Below, piece by piece: positions 17,730 to 27,582 of a stretch of DNA of 64,000 nucleotides. A model generated the notes under the pieces. That model did no database searches. It was given only the letters and a program-made list of their open reading frames with translations, and was not told the DNA's origin. Source of the stretch: Bacillus dicomae (GTDB lineage Bacteria > Bacillota > Bacilli > Bacillales > Bacillaceae_G); contig NZ_VHIV01000007.1 of the NCBI RefSeq assembly GCF_006494425.1, forward strand, positions 124,001 to 188,000. The letters run 5' to 3'. The position numbers and the translations under genes are program-made. How positions within the stretch are numbered: position 1 is the stretch's first letter; the number at the start of each line of letters is the position of its first letter.

Positions 17730-17744
17730 TTAGAATTATTATAG
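17730..17744. promoter_or_regulatory. PerR-type box
   Basis: TTAGAATTATTATAG differs at two positions from the PerR consensus TTATAATNATTATAA. Position over the expected +1 region of ahpC fits peroxide-induced derepression, as known for ahpCF in Bacillus. Confidence 0.75.
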
Positions 17745-17817
17745 TTAATTAAAAAATATATTTTATGAGCACACTATTTTTTGATGCTCAAAACCAACAT
17801 TTAGGAGGAATTTTAAT

Positions 17818-18381
17818 ATGTTATTAATCGGCACAGAAGTAAAACCGTTTAAAGCTAATGCTTACCATAATGGAGAATTTATCCAAGTTACTGACGAAAG
17901 TTTAAAAGGAAAATGGAGTGTAGTTTGTTTCTACCCAGCTGACTTCACATTCGTTTGCCCAACTGAACTTGAAGACTTACAAAACCAATATGCAACTCTT
18001 AAAGATTTAGGCGTTGAAGTATACTCTGTATCTACAGACACTCACTTCACTCACAAAGCATGGCATGATAGCTCAGAAACTATCGGCAAAATCGAGTACA
18101 TCATGATTGGTGACCCAACTCGCACAATCACTACAAACTTCAACGTTTTAATGGAAGAAGAAGGTCTTGCTGCTCGTGGTACATTCATCATCGATCCAGA
18201 CGGCGTTATCCAATCTATGGAAATCAATGCTGACGGTATCGGCCGTGACGCAAGCATTCTTGTTAACAAAATTAAAGCAGCTCAATACGTACGTAACAAC
18301 CCAGGTGAAGTTTGCCCAGCTAAATGGCAAGAGGGTTCTGCAACACTTAAACCAAGCCTTGACCTTGTAGGCAAAATCTAA
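17818..18381 (+). CDS. ahpC: Alkyl hydroperoxide reductase subunit C (2-Cys peroxiredoxin)
   Basis: Cytosolic peroxiredoxin that reduces hydrogen peroxide, organic peroxides and peroxynitrite. The peroxidatic Cys47 sits in FTFVCPTE and the resolving Cys166 in GEVCPAKW; the 187-residue length is standard. The start is ATG 17818 behind TAGGAGGAA. It is co-transcribed with ahpF, 14 bases downstream, which re-reduces it with NADH. The high-expression codon pattern and strong ribosome binding site suggest an abundant protein. Regulation by PerR is predicted from the upstream box. Confidence 0.98.
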   Translation: MLLIGTEVKPFKANAYHNGEFIQVTDESLKGKWSVVCFYPADFTFVCPTELEDLQNQYATLKDLGVEVYSVSTDTHFTHKAWHDSSETIGKIEYIMIGDPTRTITTNFNVLMEEEGLAARGTFIIDPDGVIQSMEINADGIGRDASILVNKIKAAQYVRNNPGEVCPAKWQEGSATLKPSLDLVGKI

Positions 18382-18395
18382 GGAGTTCGATCAAA

Positions 18396-19922
18396 ATGAT
18401 ACTAGATGCAGATATAAAAACACAACTATCCCAATATCTTCAATTAATGGAGAACGATATTTTACTTAAAGTAAGCGCTGGAGACGACGACGTATCTAAA
18501 GATATGTTAGCTCTAGTAGACGAATTAGCTACTATGTCATCTAAGATTACAGTAGAAAAAGTTGAACTAGAGAGAACACCAAGCTTTAGCGTAAACCGCC
18601 CTGGTGAAGACACTGGTGTCGTATTCGCTGGTATTCCATTAGGACACGAATTTACTTCATTAGTGTTAGCTTTACTACAAGTAAGTGGACGCGCTCCAAA
18701 AGTTGAACAAAAATTAATCGATCAAATTAAAAACATTCAAGGCGAATATCATTTTGAATCTTATATCAGCCTAAGTTGTCATAACTGTCCTGATGTTGTA
18801 CAAGCTCTTAACGTAATGAGCGTTCTTAACTCTGGTATTACACATACTATGATTGATGGCGCTGCATTCAAAGAGGAAGTAGAAAGTAAAGACATCATGG
18901 CAGTACCAACAGTTTTCCTAAATGGCGAATCTTTCGGAAGCGGTCGTATGACACTTGAAGAAATTTTAGCTAAAATGGGTAACGGTCCAGATGCATCAGA
19001 GCTTTCTGATAAAGATCCATACGATGTTCTTGTTGTTGGTGGCGGCCCTGCTGGTGCAAGTGCAGCAATTTATGCAGCACGTAAAGGCATCCGCACTGGT
19101 ATCGTTGCTGAGCGCTTCGGTGGTCAAGTAATGGATACTATGGGTATTGAGAACTTCATCAGCGTAAAACGCACTGAAGGTCCTAAGCTAGTAGCAAGCC
19201 TTGAAGAGCACGTAAAAGAATACGACATCGATGTAATGAATCTACAACGTGCGAAACGTTTAGAGAAAAAAGAACTTATTGAAGTGGAACTTGAAAACGG
19301 CGCTATCCTGAAAAGTAAGAGCGTAATCGTTTCAACAGGTGCTCGCTGGCGTAATGTTGGTGTACCAGGTGAAGCTGAGTTCAAAAATAAAGGTGTAGCA
19401 TACTGCCCACACTGTGACGGTCCATTATTCATCGGAAAAGACGTAGCGGTTATCGGCGGAGGTAACTCTGGTATTGAAGCAGCTATCGACTTAGCAGGTA
19501 TTGTTAAGCACGTAACTGTTCTTGAATTCATGCCAGAATTAAAAGCTGATGCTGTTTTACAAGAGCGTCTTAACAGCTTACCAAACGTAACTGTTCTGAA
19601 AAACGTTCAAACGAAAGAAATTACTGGTACTGATAAAGTAAACGGTATTTCTTACATCGATCGTGAAACTGAAGAAGTTCATCACGTTGAATTGCAAGGT
19701 GTATTCGTACAAATCGGTCTTGTGCCAAACACAGACTGGTTAGGCGAAACAGTTGAACGCGCTCGCGGTGAAATCGTAACAGACAAGCACGGCGCTACAA
19801 ACGTACCAGGAGTGTTTGCTGCAGGTGACTGTACAAATAATCCGTACAAACAAATCATCATCTCTATGGGTTCAGGTGCAAATGCAGCTTTAGGTGCATT
19901 TGATTACTTAATCCGTAACTAA
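18396..19922 (+). CDS. ahpF: Alkyl hydroperoxide reductase subunit F (NADH:peroxiredoxin reductase)
   Basis: Flavoprotein disulfide reductase that passes electrons from NADH to AhpC. The N-terminal 200 residues are a double thioredoxin fold with the redox pair in SCHNCPD near 128; then come the FAD motif [10 protein letters not shown] near 215, the second redox pair CPHCDG near 337, the NADH motif [10 protein letters not shown], and [12 protein letters not shown] near the C-terminus. At 508 residues it is full length. It follows ahpC by 14 bases with its own ribosome binding site (AAGGAG) and ends at a strong terminator. Confidence 0.98.
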   Translation: MILDADIKTQLSQYLQLMENDILLKVSAGDDDVSKDMLALVDELATMSSKITVEKVELERTPSFSVNRPGEDTGVVFAGIPLGHEFTSLVLALLQVSGRAPKVEQKLIDQIKNIQGEYHFESYISLSCHNCPDVVQALNVMSVLNSGITHTMIDGAAFKEEVESKDIMAVPTVFLNGESFGSGRMTLEEILAKMGNGPDASELSDKDPYDVLVVGGGPAGASAAIYAARKGIRTGIVAERFGGQVMDTMGIENFISVKRTEGPKLVASLEEHVKEYDIDVMNLQRAKRLEKKELIEVELENGAILKSKSVIVSTGARWRNVGVPGEAEFKNKGVAYCPHCDGPLFIGKDVAVIGGGNSGIEAAIDLAGIVKHVTVLEFMPELKADAVLQERLNSLPNVTVLKNVQTKEITGTDKVNGISYIDRETEEVHHVELQGVFVQIGLVPNTDWLGETVERARGEIVTDKHGATNVPGVFAAGDCTNNPYKQIIISMGSGANAALGAFDYLIRN

Positions 19923-19923
19923 C

Positions 19924-19960
19924 AAAAAAGATGCGCTACCTATTGGCAGCGCGTCTTTTT
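19924..19960 (+). terminator. Terminator of ahpC-ahpF
   Basis: Stem AAAAAGATGCGCT / AGCGCGTCTTTTT with one G-T pair, followed by T-rich sequence. Also A-rich on the left, so it may serve the convergent gene too. Confidence 0.9.
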
Positions 19961-19962
19961 TA

Positions 19963-20709
19963 TTATATTTCATGTAAATAGTTATCAAGTTCCTTCCAAC
20001 TCATTACTGTATAAGGTGTTCCTACCTTCAATACTACTTTTACATTTTCTTCTATTACTTGCATTCTTTTAGTTGGATTATCTCTTTTTCCTGAAGGATA
20101 AATAGCAAGTTTCATCATTTCTTGCTTTCCATCTTCATAAAACCTTTTCTTTAAACCGAATTGGTTAATTTGTTCCTTTGAAGGAATTTCTTTGCCTTCC
20201 CAGTCACATATTTCAAATAGAGGATACCGATCTCCGTGCCATTCCTCGATAATCTCAATGACTTTAAGAATAATATAACTCCCTGATGCTAATTCATAAC
20301 TAACAGCATCACCTGCTTTTAAAGAAGTATTAGCTATAAATCTTTTCGGCACTTTTTTAGCTTCTGGCTGCCGAGAATGTAACTGCTCTCTTAGTTTATT
20401 TAAAACTACTTCACGTTTCTTCTGTAATTTAGGTTCTTCTTCCCAGCGGGCTAAATCTGCACCACTTTCTATTATTTGCAATGCCTCCTGCTTAACATTC
20501 TCTTGAAGTCTCCCTAACCTCCATTGTATGGAAGCAAATACTAACCAAAAAACAATAGTTTCTTCATCATCTAATTCATTCTTGTATTCCTCAATTACAA
20601 TCCTACTTGCTTCCTCATTTGAATATTCATTTGCTAACAAATCCTTATACAGTAACTTAATATCCTCAGCAATATCGTCTGATAATATTGCTACTCCCCA
20701 AGCACCCAT
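19963..20709 (-). CDS. DUF4259-like protein
   Basis: A 248-residue soluble protein. It begins MGAWGVAILSDDIAEDI, the hallmark start of a family (DUF4259-like, MGAWG...D.A.D) in which the first 100 residues are helical and of unknown role. The second half is mixed, with a beta-rich GDAVSYELASGSYIILKVI segment near 155. It starts three bases after the methyltransferase stop, so the two genes are translationally linked. Function unknown. Confidence 0.65.
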   Translation of the reverse strand: MGAWGVAILSDDIAEDIKLLYKDLLANEYSNEEASRIVIEEYKNELDDEETIVFWLVFASIQWRLGRLQENVKQEALQIIESGADLARWEEEPKLQKKREVVLNKLREQLHSRQPEAKKVPKRFIANTSLKAGDAVSYELASGSYIILKVIEIIEEWHGDRYPLFEICDWEGKEIPSKEQINQFGLKKRFYEDGKQEMMKLAIYPSGKRDNPTKRMQVIEENVKVVLKVGTPYTVMSWKELDNYLHEI

Positions 20710-20712
20710 ACA

Positions 20713-21321
20713 TTAACACTCCAATCTATACACTAAAAACCTCTCATTCCCATTCTTCTCATAAGCACCTGGCAATCTAACTTCTTTCTTCAGCTCAAAC
20801 GCAGTCTGATTTTCTAAGAAGAAAATATAATCCTCAGAAGGATAATATAAAATAATATCCACTTCTCTCTCTGTTTCCTCTGCCGAAAGCAAAATGTTAT
20901 TTACTACGTTCATAAATACTTGGACAGAAAATGGATTGAAGAAATAAAATCGGTTATCACGCGGGTCAATCTCATATTCCTGCGCTAAACAGCATTCAAA
21001 TTGAATTTTCCCCTTACTGTTTCGTGCCTTTTTTGCATAACGATCCCGATTATCCATCGCTTCTTTATAAAACTCTTCATTCATTTCAATTCCAACCGCT
21101 GAAGCACCACACTTATGGTGCATATAAAAGTTTAATCGTCCTTTTCCGCATCCAAAGTCTACCATTCGGTCACTACTTCTTATTTCATATTGATTCAACA
21201 ATTCATCTAATCCGCTATATGGCGTCGGTTCATAACGGTGATAGTGCATAGACTTGTTAAACCCTTTTTGCTCACCGACTGTTTTTATGTTTAAAACTGC
21301 ATCATAATATTGTTCGTTCAT
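20713..21321 (-). CDS. Class I SAM-dependent methyltransferase
   Basis: A 202-residue Rossmann-fold methyltransferase. Motif I is MVDFGCGKGRLNFYMHH near 55, followed by the acidic end of strand 2 in AVGIEMNEEF; FYFFNPFSVQVF near 127 could be motif IV. The catalytic segment has N-P-F, seen in some N-methyltransferases, but the substrate cannot be told. First gene of a two-gene unit with the DUF4259-like protein. An AT-rich dispersed repeat lies upstream. Confidence 0.8.
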   Translation of the reverse strand: MNEQYYDAVLNIKTVGEQKGFNKSMHYHRYEPTPYSGLDELLNQYEIRSSDRMVDFGCGKGRLNFYMHHKCGASAVGIEMNEEFYKEAMDNRDRYAKKARNSKGKIQFECCLAQEYEIDPRDNRFYFFNPFSVQVFMNVVNNILLSAEETEREVDIILYYPSEDYIFFLENQTAFELKKEVRLPGAYEKNGNERFLVYRLEC

Positions 21322-21430
21322 TGATTTTCTCCTATTAAGAAATGGTACTTATTATTATACACTAAGTACTAGATAGGAATTTTTCATTGAATTAATTGAT
21401 ACGTGAAATTATATGAACGATTTTCTGAAT

Positions 21431-21490
21431 ATATCTATCGTAACTTCGAATATATCGACATTTCGACAAGGAATATCGATTTACCGACAA
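21431..21490. repeat. AT-rich intergenic element, copy A
   Basis: About 60 bases with landmarks ATATC, AATATATC, ATATCGA and TTTACCGACAA. It aligns with 27583-27641 at roughly 70% identity with a single gap (by eye). Both copies are between genes. Confidence 0.55.
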
Positions 21491-21515
21491 TTCACGACAA
21501 AAAAACAGGAGCTCT

Positions 21516-22658
21516 CTAGTCCCTGTCTTCTAACACTTTCAATACAGTTTGTTTTAATATTTCTACCCCATCCATAATACAACTATGATCGAACTTCATA
21601 TACGGATGGTGTAATCCAGGTTGTAGGTCTGCCCCTAATCCAAGCATGACAGCTTTTAAATGTGGTCTCTTCACTGTGTAGTAATGGAAATCATCACTCC
21701 CTGTCGTATACAGTGGCCCCGTGCATCCCTCTTCCCCGTACACTTCAAGAATGCCTTTTCTCATAAAACGCTCAGCTTCTTCTGAAACTTCAGCTCCTGG
21801 TGCGAGATCGATCCATTCGTATGAAGTTTTTGATCCCATCGATGCGGCTGCTTCTATTACATGTTCTATTTTTTTCTTTAATTCTTTCAATAATGTATTA
21901 TTTTCAGCTCTGACATCTAAGCTAAAATGACCGTTACCCGGAATAATATTTAAATTATCCCCACCAGCTTGGCACCTCGTCATCTTTACTGAATAGGAAC
22001 TTTGCGGTGGTAGCCATATGTTTTTCAAACCGATATTAATCATGGAAATGACATCAATTGCATTTATCCCTTGATGCGGGCGTGCCCCGTGTGCATCTTC
22101 CCCATGAATCGTACCTTCTAAAAATCCTGCTGCTCCGTGACGAATAGATGGGGCAGCTTGTTTCAAAGGCAGTTCTTCAATCGGTCTTAAATGAACACCA
22201 AATAAGAAGTCAGCATCATCCACAGCACCCTTCTCTACCATCTTTAAAGAACCATTTCCTTTTTCCTCTGCTGGCTGAAAAATAAACCTAACTGTTCCAC
22301 TATCCCATCTCATATTTTTCAATTGTAAAATAAGTCCCATCACAATTGTCATATGAGCATCGTGACCACATGAATGATTCGCTTTAAACTCTCCGTTCAC
22401 TTCTTGCCATAGTGCATCCATATCAGCACGAATTGCAATAACTGGATTTCCGCTTCCGATTTCAGCAATGATGCCTGGGCAATCATCAAATATTTTATAT
22501 GAAATTCCTTCTTCTTTTAAAAAGTTAGTAATATACGCTGTCGTTTCATACTCTTTCCAACTCACTTCAGGGTTTTCATGTAAATGCTGAAAAATTTCCG
22601 TTAAACGCTCTTGTAGTTCTAATGTTTTCAAAGCTACATTCTCCTTCCCAAATTCCAA
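21516..22658 (-). CDS. M20D amidohydrolase, probable N-acyl (succinyl) amino acid hydrolase
   Basis: Cytosolic metallohydrolase of the M20D/HipO type, 380 residues. Metal and catalytic landmarks: RADMDALWQ near 78, HSCGHDAHMT near 95, QPAEEKGNG near 128, and TGSDDFHYYTV near 330. Family members remove acyl groups from amino acids. The neighbouring N-succinylamino acid racemase and GNAT genes suggest it removes succinyl from L-amino acids, completing a D-to-L conversion route; this is inference from context, parallel to the Geobacillus pathway described by Sakai and co-workers. It is transcribed divergently from the NhaC antiporter. Confidence 0.82.
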   Translation of the reverse strand: MEFGKENVALKTLELQERLTEIFQHLHENPEVSWKEYETTAYITNFLKEEGISYKIFDDCPGIIAEIGSGNPVIAIRADMDALWQEVNGEFKANHSCGHDAHMTIVMGLILQLKNMRWDSGTVRFIFQPAEEKGNGSLKMVEKGAVDDADFLFGVHLRPIEELPLKQAAPSIRHGAAGFLEGTIHGEDAHGARPHQGINAIDVISMINIGLKNIWLPPQSSYSVKMTRCQAGGDNLNIIPGNGHFSLDVRAENNTLLKELKKKIEHVIEAAASMGSKTSYEWIDLAPGAEVSEEAERFMRKGILEVYGEEGCTGPLYTTGSDDFHYYTVKRPHLKAVMLGLGADLQPGLHHPYMKFDHSCIMDGVEILKQTVLKVLEDRD

Positions 22659-22924
22659 ACCACTCAGGTTAATTATACTTATGAAAAACAGATGTTTTTA
22701 TGAACATATTGAATTTTAAGAAAAAAGTCAATTATTTATTTTTAAACACTTAAAAAGCTTACTCTACATCTATATTACAAACTAAACAAACAACTAGAAT
22801 ATTACTTATTTTCTGTCTTTTTTGTTGACGCTTACATATATTTTTAGTTATCATAACCTAATAAACGTCTATTTTACGACAATTCTAAAAATACTAACAA
22901 ACATATATAACAAGGAGGACATTT

Positions 22925-24346
22925 ATGAAAAAAGAAATACCTTTTGGTGTAGCAATGATCCCTATTATCGTTACAGTTGCAGTTATGATGGTTACAATTG
23001 TTGTATTAAAACAAAGCCCTCACGTTCCACTTATTATCGGTACAACCGCTGCTTCTATCATTGCTTGGCGTTACGGTTACAAATGGAACGATATTGAAGA
23101 AGCAATGTATAAAGGAATTCGCCTCGCATTACCCGCTATCGTTATCATCATTCTAGTAGGTTTAACGATCGGTGCCTGGATTGGCGGCGGAATCGTCGCA
23201 ACAATGATTTATTACGGTTTAAATCTTTTAACTCCATCACTATTTTTAGTTTCAATTACAATTATTTGTTCTATTGTTGCATTAGCTATCGGTAGCTCTT
23301 GGTCTACAATAGGAACAATTGGTGTTGCAGGAATGGGTATTGGCCTAAGTATGGGAATCCCAGCTCCGATGGTTGCCGGTGCTATCATTTCCGGTTCTTA
23401 TTTCGGCGATAAAATGTCACCGCTTTCAGACACAACAAACTTAGCCGCAGGATTAACAAATACAGATTTATTCACACATATTCGTCATATGTTATTTACT
23501 ACAATTCCAGGTTTACTTATTACTCTTATCGTTTATGCGTTCTTAGGAAGAAGCTTCGGCGCTAACAATATTGATGCCAAAAGTATTGAGCAAACATTAC
23601 AAGTCTTACAACAAAACTTTGTTATCTCACCTTTCCTATTAATCATACCTGTAGTCGTTATGGTGTTGGTTGCTAAAAAAGTTCCTGCTATACCAGCTAT
23701 TCTCGTAGGTATTATTTTAGGGTTTTTATCACAAGTCTTTATTCAAGGTGGTTCTGTCTCCGCATCTGTCGGTGCACTCCAAGCCGGATTTGTTATAGAC
23801 ACTGGCAACAAGCTAGTAGACGAGCTCTTTAACCGCGGTGGCTTAGATTCGATGATGAATACAGTCTCTATGACAATTGTCGCTATGACTTTCGGAGGAG
23901 TACTAGAACATACAGGTATTCTTCGCTCCATTGTAAATCAAATTTTAAAATTAGCGACATCGGCAAAAGGACTTATCGCTTCAACTATCACATCTTGCTT
24001 TGCAACAAACCTTACTTGCTCTGAACAATATATTTCGATTGTTGTTCCTTCAAGAATGTACGCGAATGCATACACAGAAAAAGGACTACATTCTAAAAAT
24101 TTATCCAGAGCATTAGAAGATGGTGGAACATTAACTTCTGTTTTCGTACCTTGGAATACATGCGGCGTATTTATACTCGCAACACTTGGCGTAGGTGCAT
24201 TCGAATATGCTCCTTATGCTATATTGAATTTCATCGTACCTATTATCTCGATTATTTACGGTATAACTGGTCTCACAATTACCAAACTATCTGACATTGA
24301 AAAAGCGGAACTACTAAAAAAACAAAAAGCTCAATTAGAAGCTTAA
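22925..24346 (+). CDS. NhaC-family Na+/H+ antiporter
   Basis: A 473-residue membrane protein with about eleven or twelve hydrophobic helices. NhaC landmarks: VALAIGSSWSTIGTIGVAG near 113, GSYFGDKMSPLSDTTNLAAG near 160, and ATNLTCSEQYISIVVPSRMY near 360, with ACT-like charged residues in helices. Relatives exchange sodium for protons or amino-acid-type substrates (e.g. malate/lactate antiporters). Here, inside an amino acid conversion cluster, substrate-linked transport is possible. The start is ATG 22925 behind AAGGAGGAC. It overlaps the convergent regulator by 12 bases. Confidence 0.85.
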   Translation: MKKEIPFGVAMIPIIVTVAVMMVTIVVLKQSPHVPLIIGTTAASIIAWRYGYKWNDIEEAMYKGIRLALPAIVIIILVGLTIGAWIGGGIVATMIYYGLNLLTPSLFLVSITIICSIVALAIGSSWSTIGTIGVAGMGIGLSMGIPAPMVAGAIISGSYFGDKMSPLSDTTNLAAGLTNTDLFTHIRHMLFTTIPGLLITLIVYAFLGRSFGANNIDAKSIEQTLQVLQQNFVISPFLLIIPVVVMVLVAKKVPAIPAILVGIILGFLSQVFIQGGSVSASVGALQAGFVIDTGNKLVDELFNRGGLDSMMNTVSMTIVAMTFGGVLEHTGILRSIVNQILKLATSAKGLIASTITSCFATNLTCSEQYISIVVPSRMYANAYTEKGLHSKNLSRALEDGGTLTSVFVPWNTCGVFILATLGVGAFEYAPYAILNFIVPIISIIYGITGLTITKLSDIEKAELLKKQKAQLEA

Positions 24347-25606
24347 AGATAACGGTAAATTCAGTTCATATATTGCGCGAGGACGCCCTTGTTGATAAGG
24401 CATTTCCTCGCCGCAAATATGAACATACCCATAATCAACTAGTTTCTTTAATAGTCTTTCTGTTGATCGCCGAGTCACTTGTAAGTATTCAGAAAGATCT
24501 GCTGCTGTAAACTTCAATGACGGATGTGATTGACTAAATTGAATAATTTTTGATAAGTTTGCTGGACTAAGTTTCGTTTCCTTCGCTATTTTCATTAGTT
24601 CCGGGTTTTCATTCTTCAAACTTTGTACTCTCTGTTCTTTCGGGAACGGACCAAATAGTTCTTTATCACTTGTTAGTATATAAAAACAGTGGTCCATTGG
24701 ATTATTCTTCGCGAAACCTTGGGCGATTTTAGCATTTTGCTCCGCTTCTTTCACAGTTTTTCCGTAACCAAATCCAATAGCTATCGTTCCTTCTATACTC
24801 ACAAATAAATTACTTATCATATTTGTTTTTATAATCGATTCAATATCACCTCGAGTCGTATACAAAATGAACATCATTTCATCAATTTTTTTAAATGAAC
24901 CACGTAGTTCTTTTGAAATGACATCTAACTGCTCAAGCAAACCTTCTCGTAATTCTAAAGAAGAAATAATACAAGCACCGACGGTAGCTGAATGGCTCTT
25001 TGCTAACTCAGCTTTTATTTTTGCATCTTTTAACCCATGTATAATGGATTGCTTTGGATCTATCATACGTTCCGAAGGAATACCTATTTTTTGAAGCTCA
25101 TTATAGACAGCGTGAATACTAGTTAAAGCTAAATGAGCCTCTCCAGATTGATATTTAGCTACATGAAAATCAATAACTCTATTTATTTCATCTTTACTCC
25201 ACAGCATATTTTCATAATCTAACACTTGTGGACTTTCTTTTATACCGATATCCTGAAACACATTTGTAATAAATGAACGATCTACTAAATCAATTGAAAT
25301 TTCATGTGGTTGAATTCCTTTGTGATACATGACAGAAAGAATGGAAGATGCGACAGTTGTCTCGTCTTGCTGTAAGTACATACTTGGAATTCGTAATTGT
25401 TCTCTTATTTCTTTTGCCATATAATAAGGTAAAGCACCTGAGAAAAAGATGAAATCACAAGGCTTTAAATGCTTTAATAGTTCAGAAGATTCTGCCGGAT
25501 GAAGGTAAATATATGGATCAATCTCTATTCCTTCTAGTTTATGAGCAACAGGTAAAAGTGTCTCCATAAACTCTTTTGAACCAACAACTGCAATTTTTAT
25601 CATCAT
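24335..25606 (-). CDS. Transcriptional regulator with PrpR-like sensor and C-terminal winged helix
   Basis: A 423-residue regulator. The N-terminus (IKIAVVGSKEFMETLLPVAH, then CDFIFFSGALPYYMAKE) looks like a periplasmic-binding or PrpR-type sensor. The middle contains IGFGYGKTVKEAEQNAKIA, resembling a degenerate nucleotidyl-cyclase-like fold. The C-terminus from about 365 is a winged helix (FTAADLSEYLQVTRRSTERLL). It lies between the antiporter and the racemase, diverging from the racemase by 92 bases, so it probably controls both. Its 3' end overlaps nhaC by 12 bases with no terminator between. Ligand unknown; a D-amino acid or acyl amino acid is a guess. Confidence 0.7.
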   Translation of the reverse strand: MMIKIAVVGSKEFMETLLPVAHKLEGIEIDPYIYLHPAESSELLKHLKPCDFIFFSGALPYYMAKEIREQLRIPSMYLQQDETTVASSILSVMYHKGIQPHEISIDLVDRSFITNVFQDIGIKESPQVLDYENMLWSKDEINRVIDFHVAKYQSGEAHLALTSIHAVYNELQKIGIPSERMIDPKQSIIHGLKDAKIKAELAKSHSATVGACIISSLELREGLLEQLDVISKELRGSFKKIDEMMFILYTTRGDIESIIKTNMISNLFVSIEGTIAIGFGYGKTVKEAEQNAKIAQGFAKNNPMDHCFYILTSDKELFGPFPKEQRVQSLKNENPELMKIAKETKLSPANLSKIIQFSQSHPSLKFTAADLSEYLQVTRRSTERLLKKLVDYGYVHICGEEMPYQQGRPRAIYELNLPLSLSF

Positions 25607-25698
25607 TTCTCTAACTCCTTATCATTGATTAACGACTATTTAACGTCAACTATATCAAATGTACAAAACTATTGTAAACAGAAAGGGGTCTCTACCTA

Positions 25699-26808
25699 AT
25701 GAAAATTACAGCTATTCAACTTTACGCAATTCGTTTACCGCTTCGCGATCCGTTTGTTATTAGTTATGGTTCTTATTCTGATATGCCCTCTATTATCGTC
25801 AAAATGGAAACAGATGAAGGTATTATTGGTTACGGTGAAGGTGTTGCTGATGATCACGTTACAGGCGAATCATGGGAAAGTACTTTCCATACTTTAAAAC
25901 ATACACTTGCTCCTGCGCTCATCGGACAAAATCCAATGAATATCGAGAAAATACACGATATGATGGACAATACAATTTACGGTGTGCCTACTGCGAAGGC
26001 CGCGATTGATATTGCTTGTTTTGATATAATGGGTAAAAAACTAAATCAGCCTGTATATCAATTAATTGGCGGACACTACCATAAAGACTTCCCTGTCACT
26101 CACGTCTTAAGTATCGCCGAACCTGAAGACATGGCTGAAGAAGCTGCTTCCATGATTCAAAAAGGTTACCAATCTTTCAAAATGAAAGTCGGTACAAATG
26201 TAAAAGAAGATGTAAAACGAATTGAAGCGGTACGTGAACGTGTAGGAAATGATATTGCGATTCGTGTTGATGTAAACCAAGGATGGAAAAATAGCGCCAA
26301 CACATTAACAGCACTTCGTTCATTAGGTCATTTAAACATCGACTGGATTGAACAGCCTGTTGTCGCAGACGATATTGACGCAATGGCTCACATTCGTTCT
26401 AAAACAGACCTTCCACTTATGATTGATGAAGGATTAAAAGGTTCTCGTGAAATGCGCCAAATCATTAAATTAGACGCGGCTGATAAAGTAAATATAAAAC
26501 TAATGAAATGCGGCGGCATATATCCTGCTGTAAAACTCGCTCACCAAGCAGAAATGGCTGGCATTGAATGCCAAGTTGGATCCATGGTCGAATCATCCGT
26601 TGCCTCTTCCGCAGGATTCCATGTTGCCTTTTCGAAAAAAATTATAACGAGCGTTGAACTTACAGGTCCATTAAAATTCACGAAAGACATCGGAAACTTA
26701 CATTACGACGTACCATTTATTCGCTTAAACGAAAAGCCAGGACTCGGCATTGAAATAAATGAAGATACACTACAAGAACTAACCGTTTTTCAAGACGTTA
26801 TACGCTAA
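25699..26808 (+). CDS. N-succinylamino acid (Arg/Lys) racemase, enolase superfamily
   Basis: Muconate-lactonising subgroup of the enolase superfamily, 369 residues. Active-site residues by my count: Lys161 and Lys163 (FKMKVG), metal ligands Asp191 (RVDVNQGW), Glu218 (WIEQP) and Asp243 (MIDEG), and Lys267 (VNIKLMKCGG) on the opposite face. All are present. The B. cereus ATCC 14579 protein at this locus was, as I recall, shown to racemise N-succinyl-Arg and N-succinyl-Lys (Song and co-workers, 2007). Alternatives are dipeptide epimerase or o-succinylbenzoate synthase. It is followed by the GNAT gene after 14 bases. Confidence 0.85.
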   Translation: MKITAIQLYAIRLPLRDPFVISYGSYSDMPSIIVKMETDEGIIGYGEGVADDHVTGESWESTFHTLKHTLAPALIGQNPMNIEKIHDMMDNTIYGVPTAKAAIDIACFDIMGKKLNQPVYQLIGGHYHKDFPVTHVLSIAEPEDMAEEAASMIQKGYQSFKMKVGTNVKEDVKRIEAVRERVGNDIAIRVDVNQGWKNSANTLTALRSLGHLNIDWIEQPVVADDIDAMAHIRSKTDLPLMIDEGLKGSREMRQIIKLDAADKVNIKLMKCGGIYPAVKLAHQAEMAGIECQVGSMVESSVASSAGFHVAFSKKIITSVELTGPLKFTKDIGNLHYDVPFIRLNEKPGLGIEINEDTLQELTVFQDVIR

Positions 26809-26822
26809 AGGAGGACTAACAC

Positions 26823-27518
26823 ATGACAGTTCTATACAAAGGATCATTAAAACAAAATAACGATCCATTTCACGTTACATTACTATCACTAGAGCACATC
26901 GAGCAAATCTTATCACTGCAAAATATTGTAGTTGATGCACTAGAGGATAAAAGTCGCTTACAACCACTCTCGTTAGAAGAGTTTCAATACATTCTAGAAG
27001 GAAATGGCATGATGATTGGCGCTTTTATCGAAAACGAACTCATCGCATTTCGTGCCCTACTCGTCCCTCCTATTGATGATGAACATTTAGGGCTTGATAT
27101 TGGCTTATCAGAAAGTGAACTGCACCGCGTCATCTATCAAGAAATTTCAAACGTTCATCCGAACTGCCGAGGAAATGGGATGCAAAAAATATTAGCGACC
27201 ATCATCATGGATGAATTACAAAAAGACGATGGCAAATACGACTATGTTTGCTGCACCGTTGCACCTTTTAACATTCCAAGTTTAAAAGATAAGTTCACGC
27301 AAGGGATGGAGATTGCTGCGCTGAAGGAGAAGTATGGCGGTAGTATGCGGTATGTTTTTGTGAAGGAGTTACGTGAGGATAAAGAAAACGATTGGACAGA
27401 TATTAAAATTGTTCCGATGAATGATGCTGGTGGACAGCAGGCGTTGCTTTCGCAAGGATATCGTGGGTATGAGATGGAGAAGGTGAATGGGGATTTTATT
27501 GTGAGGTTTGGACGATAA
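26823..27518 (+). CDS. GNAT acyltransferase, probable amino acid N-succinyltransferase
   Basis: A 231-residue GNAT-fold acyltransferase. The acyl-CoA-binding signature is VHPNCRGNGMQKIL near 117; the flanking strands (MIGAFIENELIAFRALLVPP and YDYVCCTVAPFNIPS) fit the fold. It is translationally close to the racemase (14 bases, AAGGAGG site), so acylation of the racemase substrate is likely: succinyl-CoA would be used to make the N-succinyl amino acid that the racemase inverts. Acetyl-CoA cannot be ruled out. Confidence 0.75.
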   Translation: MTVLYKGSLKQNNDPFHVTLLSLEHIEQILSLQNIVVDALEDKSRLQPLSLEEFQYILEGNGMMIGAFIENELIAFRALLVPPIDDEHLGLDIGLSESELHRVIYQEISNVHPNCRGNGMQKILATIIMDELQKDDGKYDYVCCTVAPFNIPSLKDKFTQGMEIAALKEKYGGSMRYVFVKELREDKENDWTDIKIVPMNDAGGQQALLSQGYRGYEMEKVNGDFIVRFGR

Positions 27519-27582
27519 TTCCTACGCCAGAAAAAAGGAGATGTCTGCTGTGACATCTCCTTTTACTTTCTCTTCATCGAAC

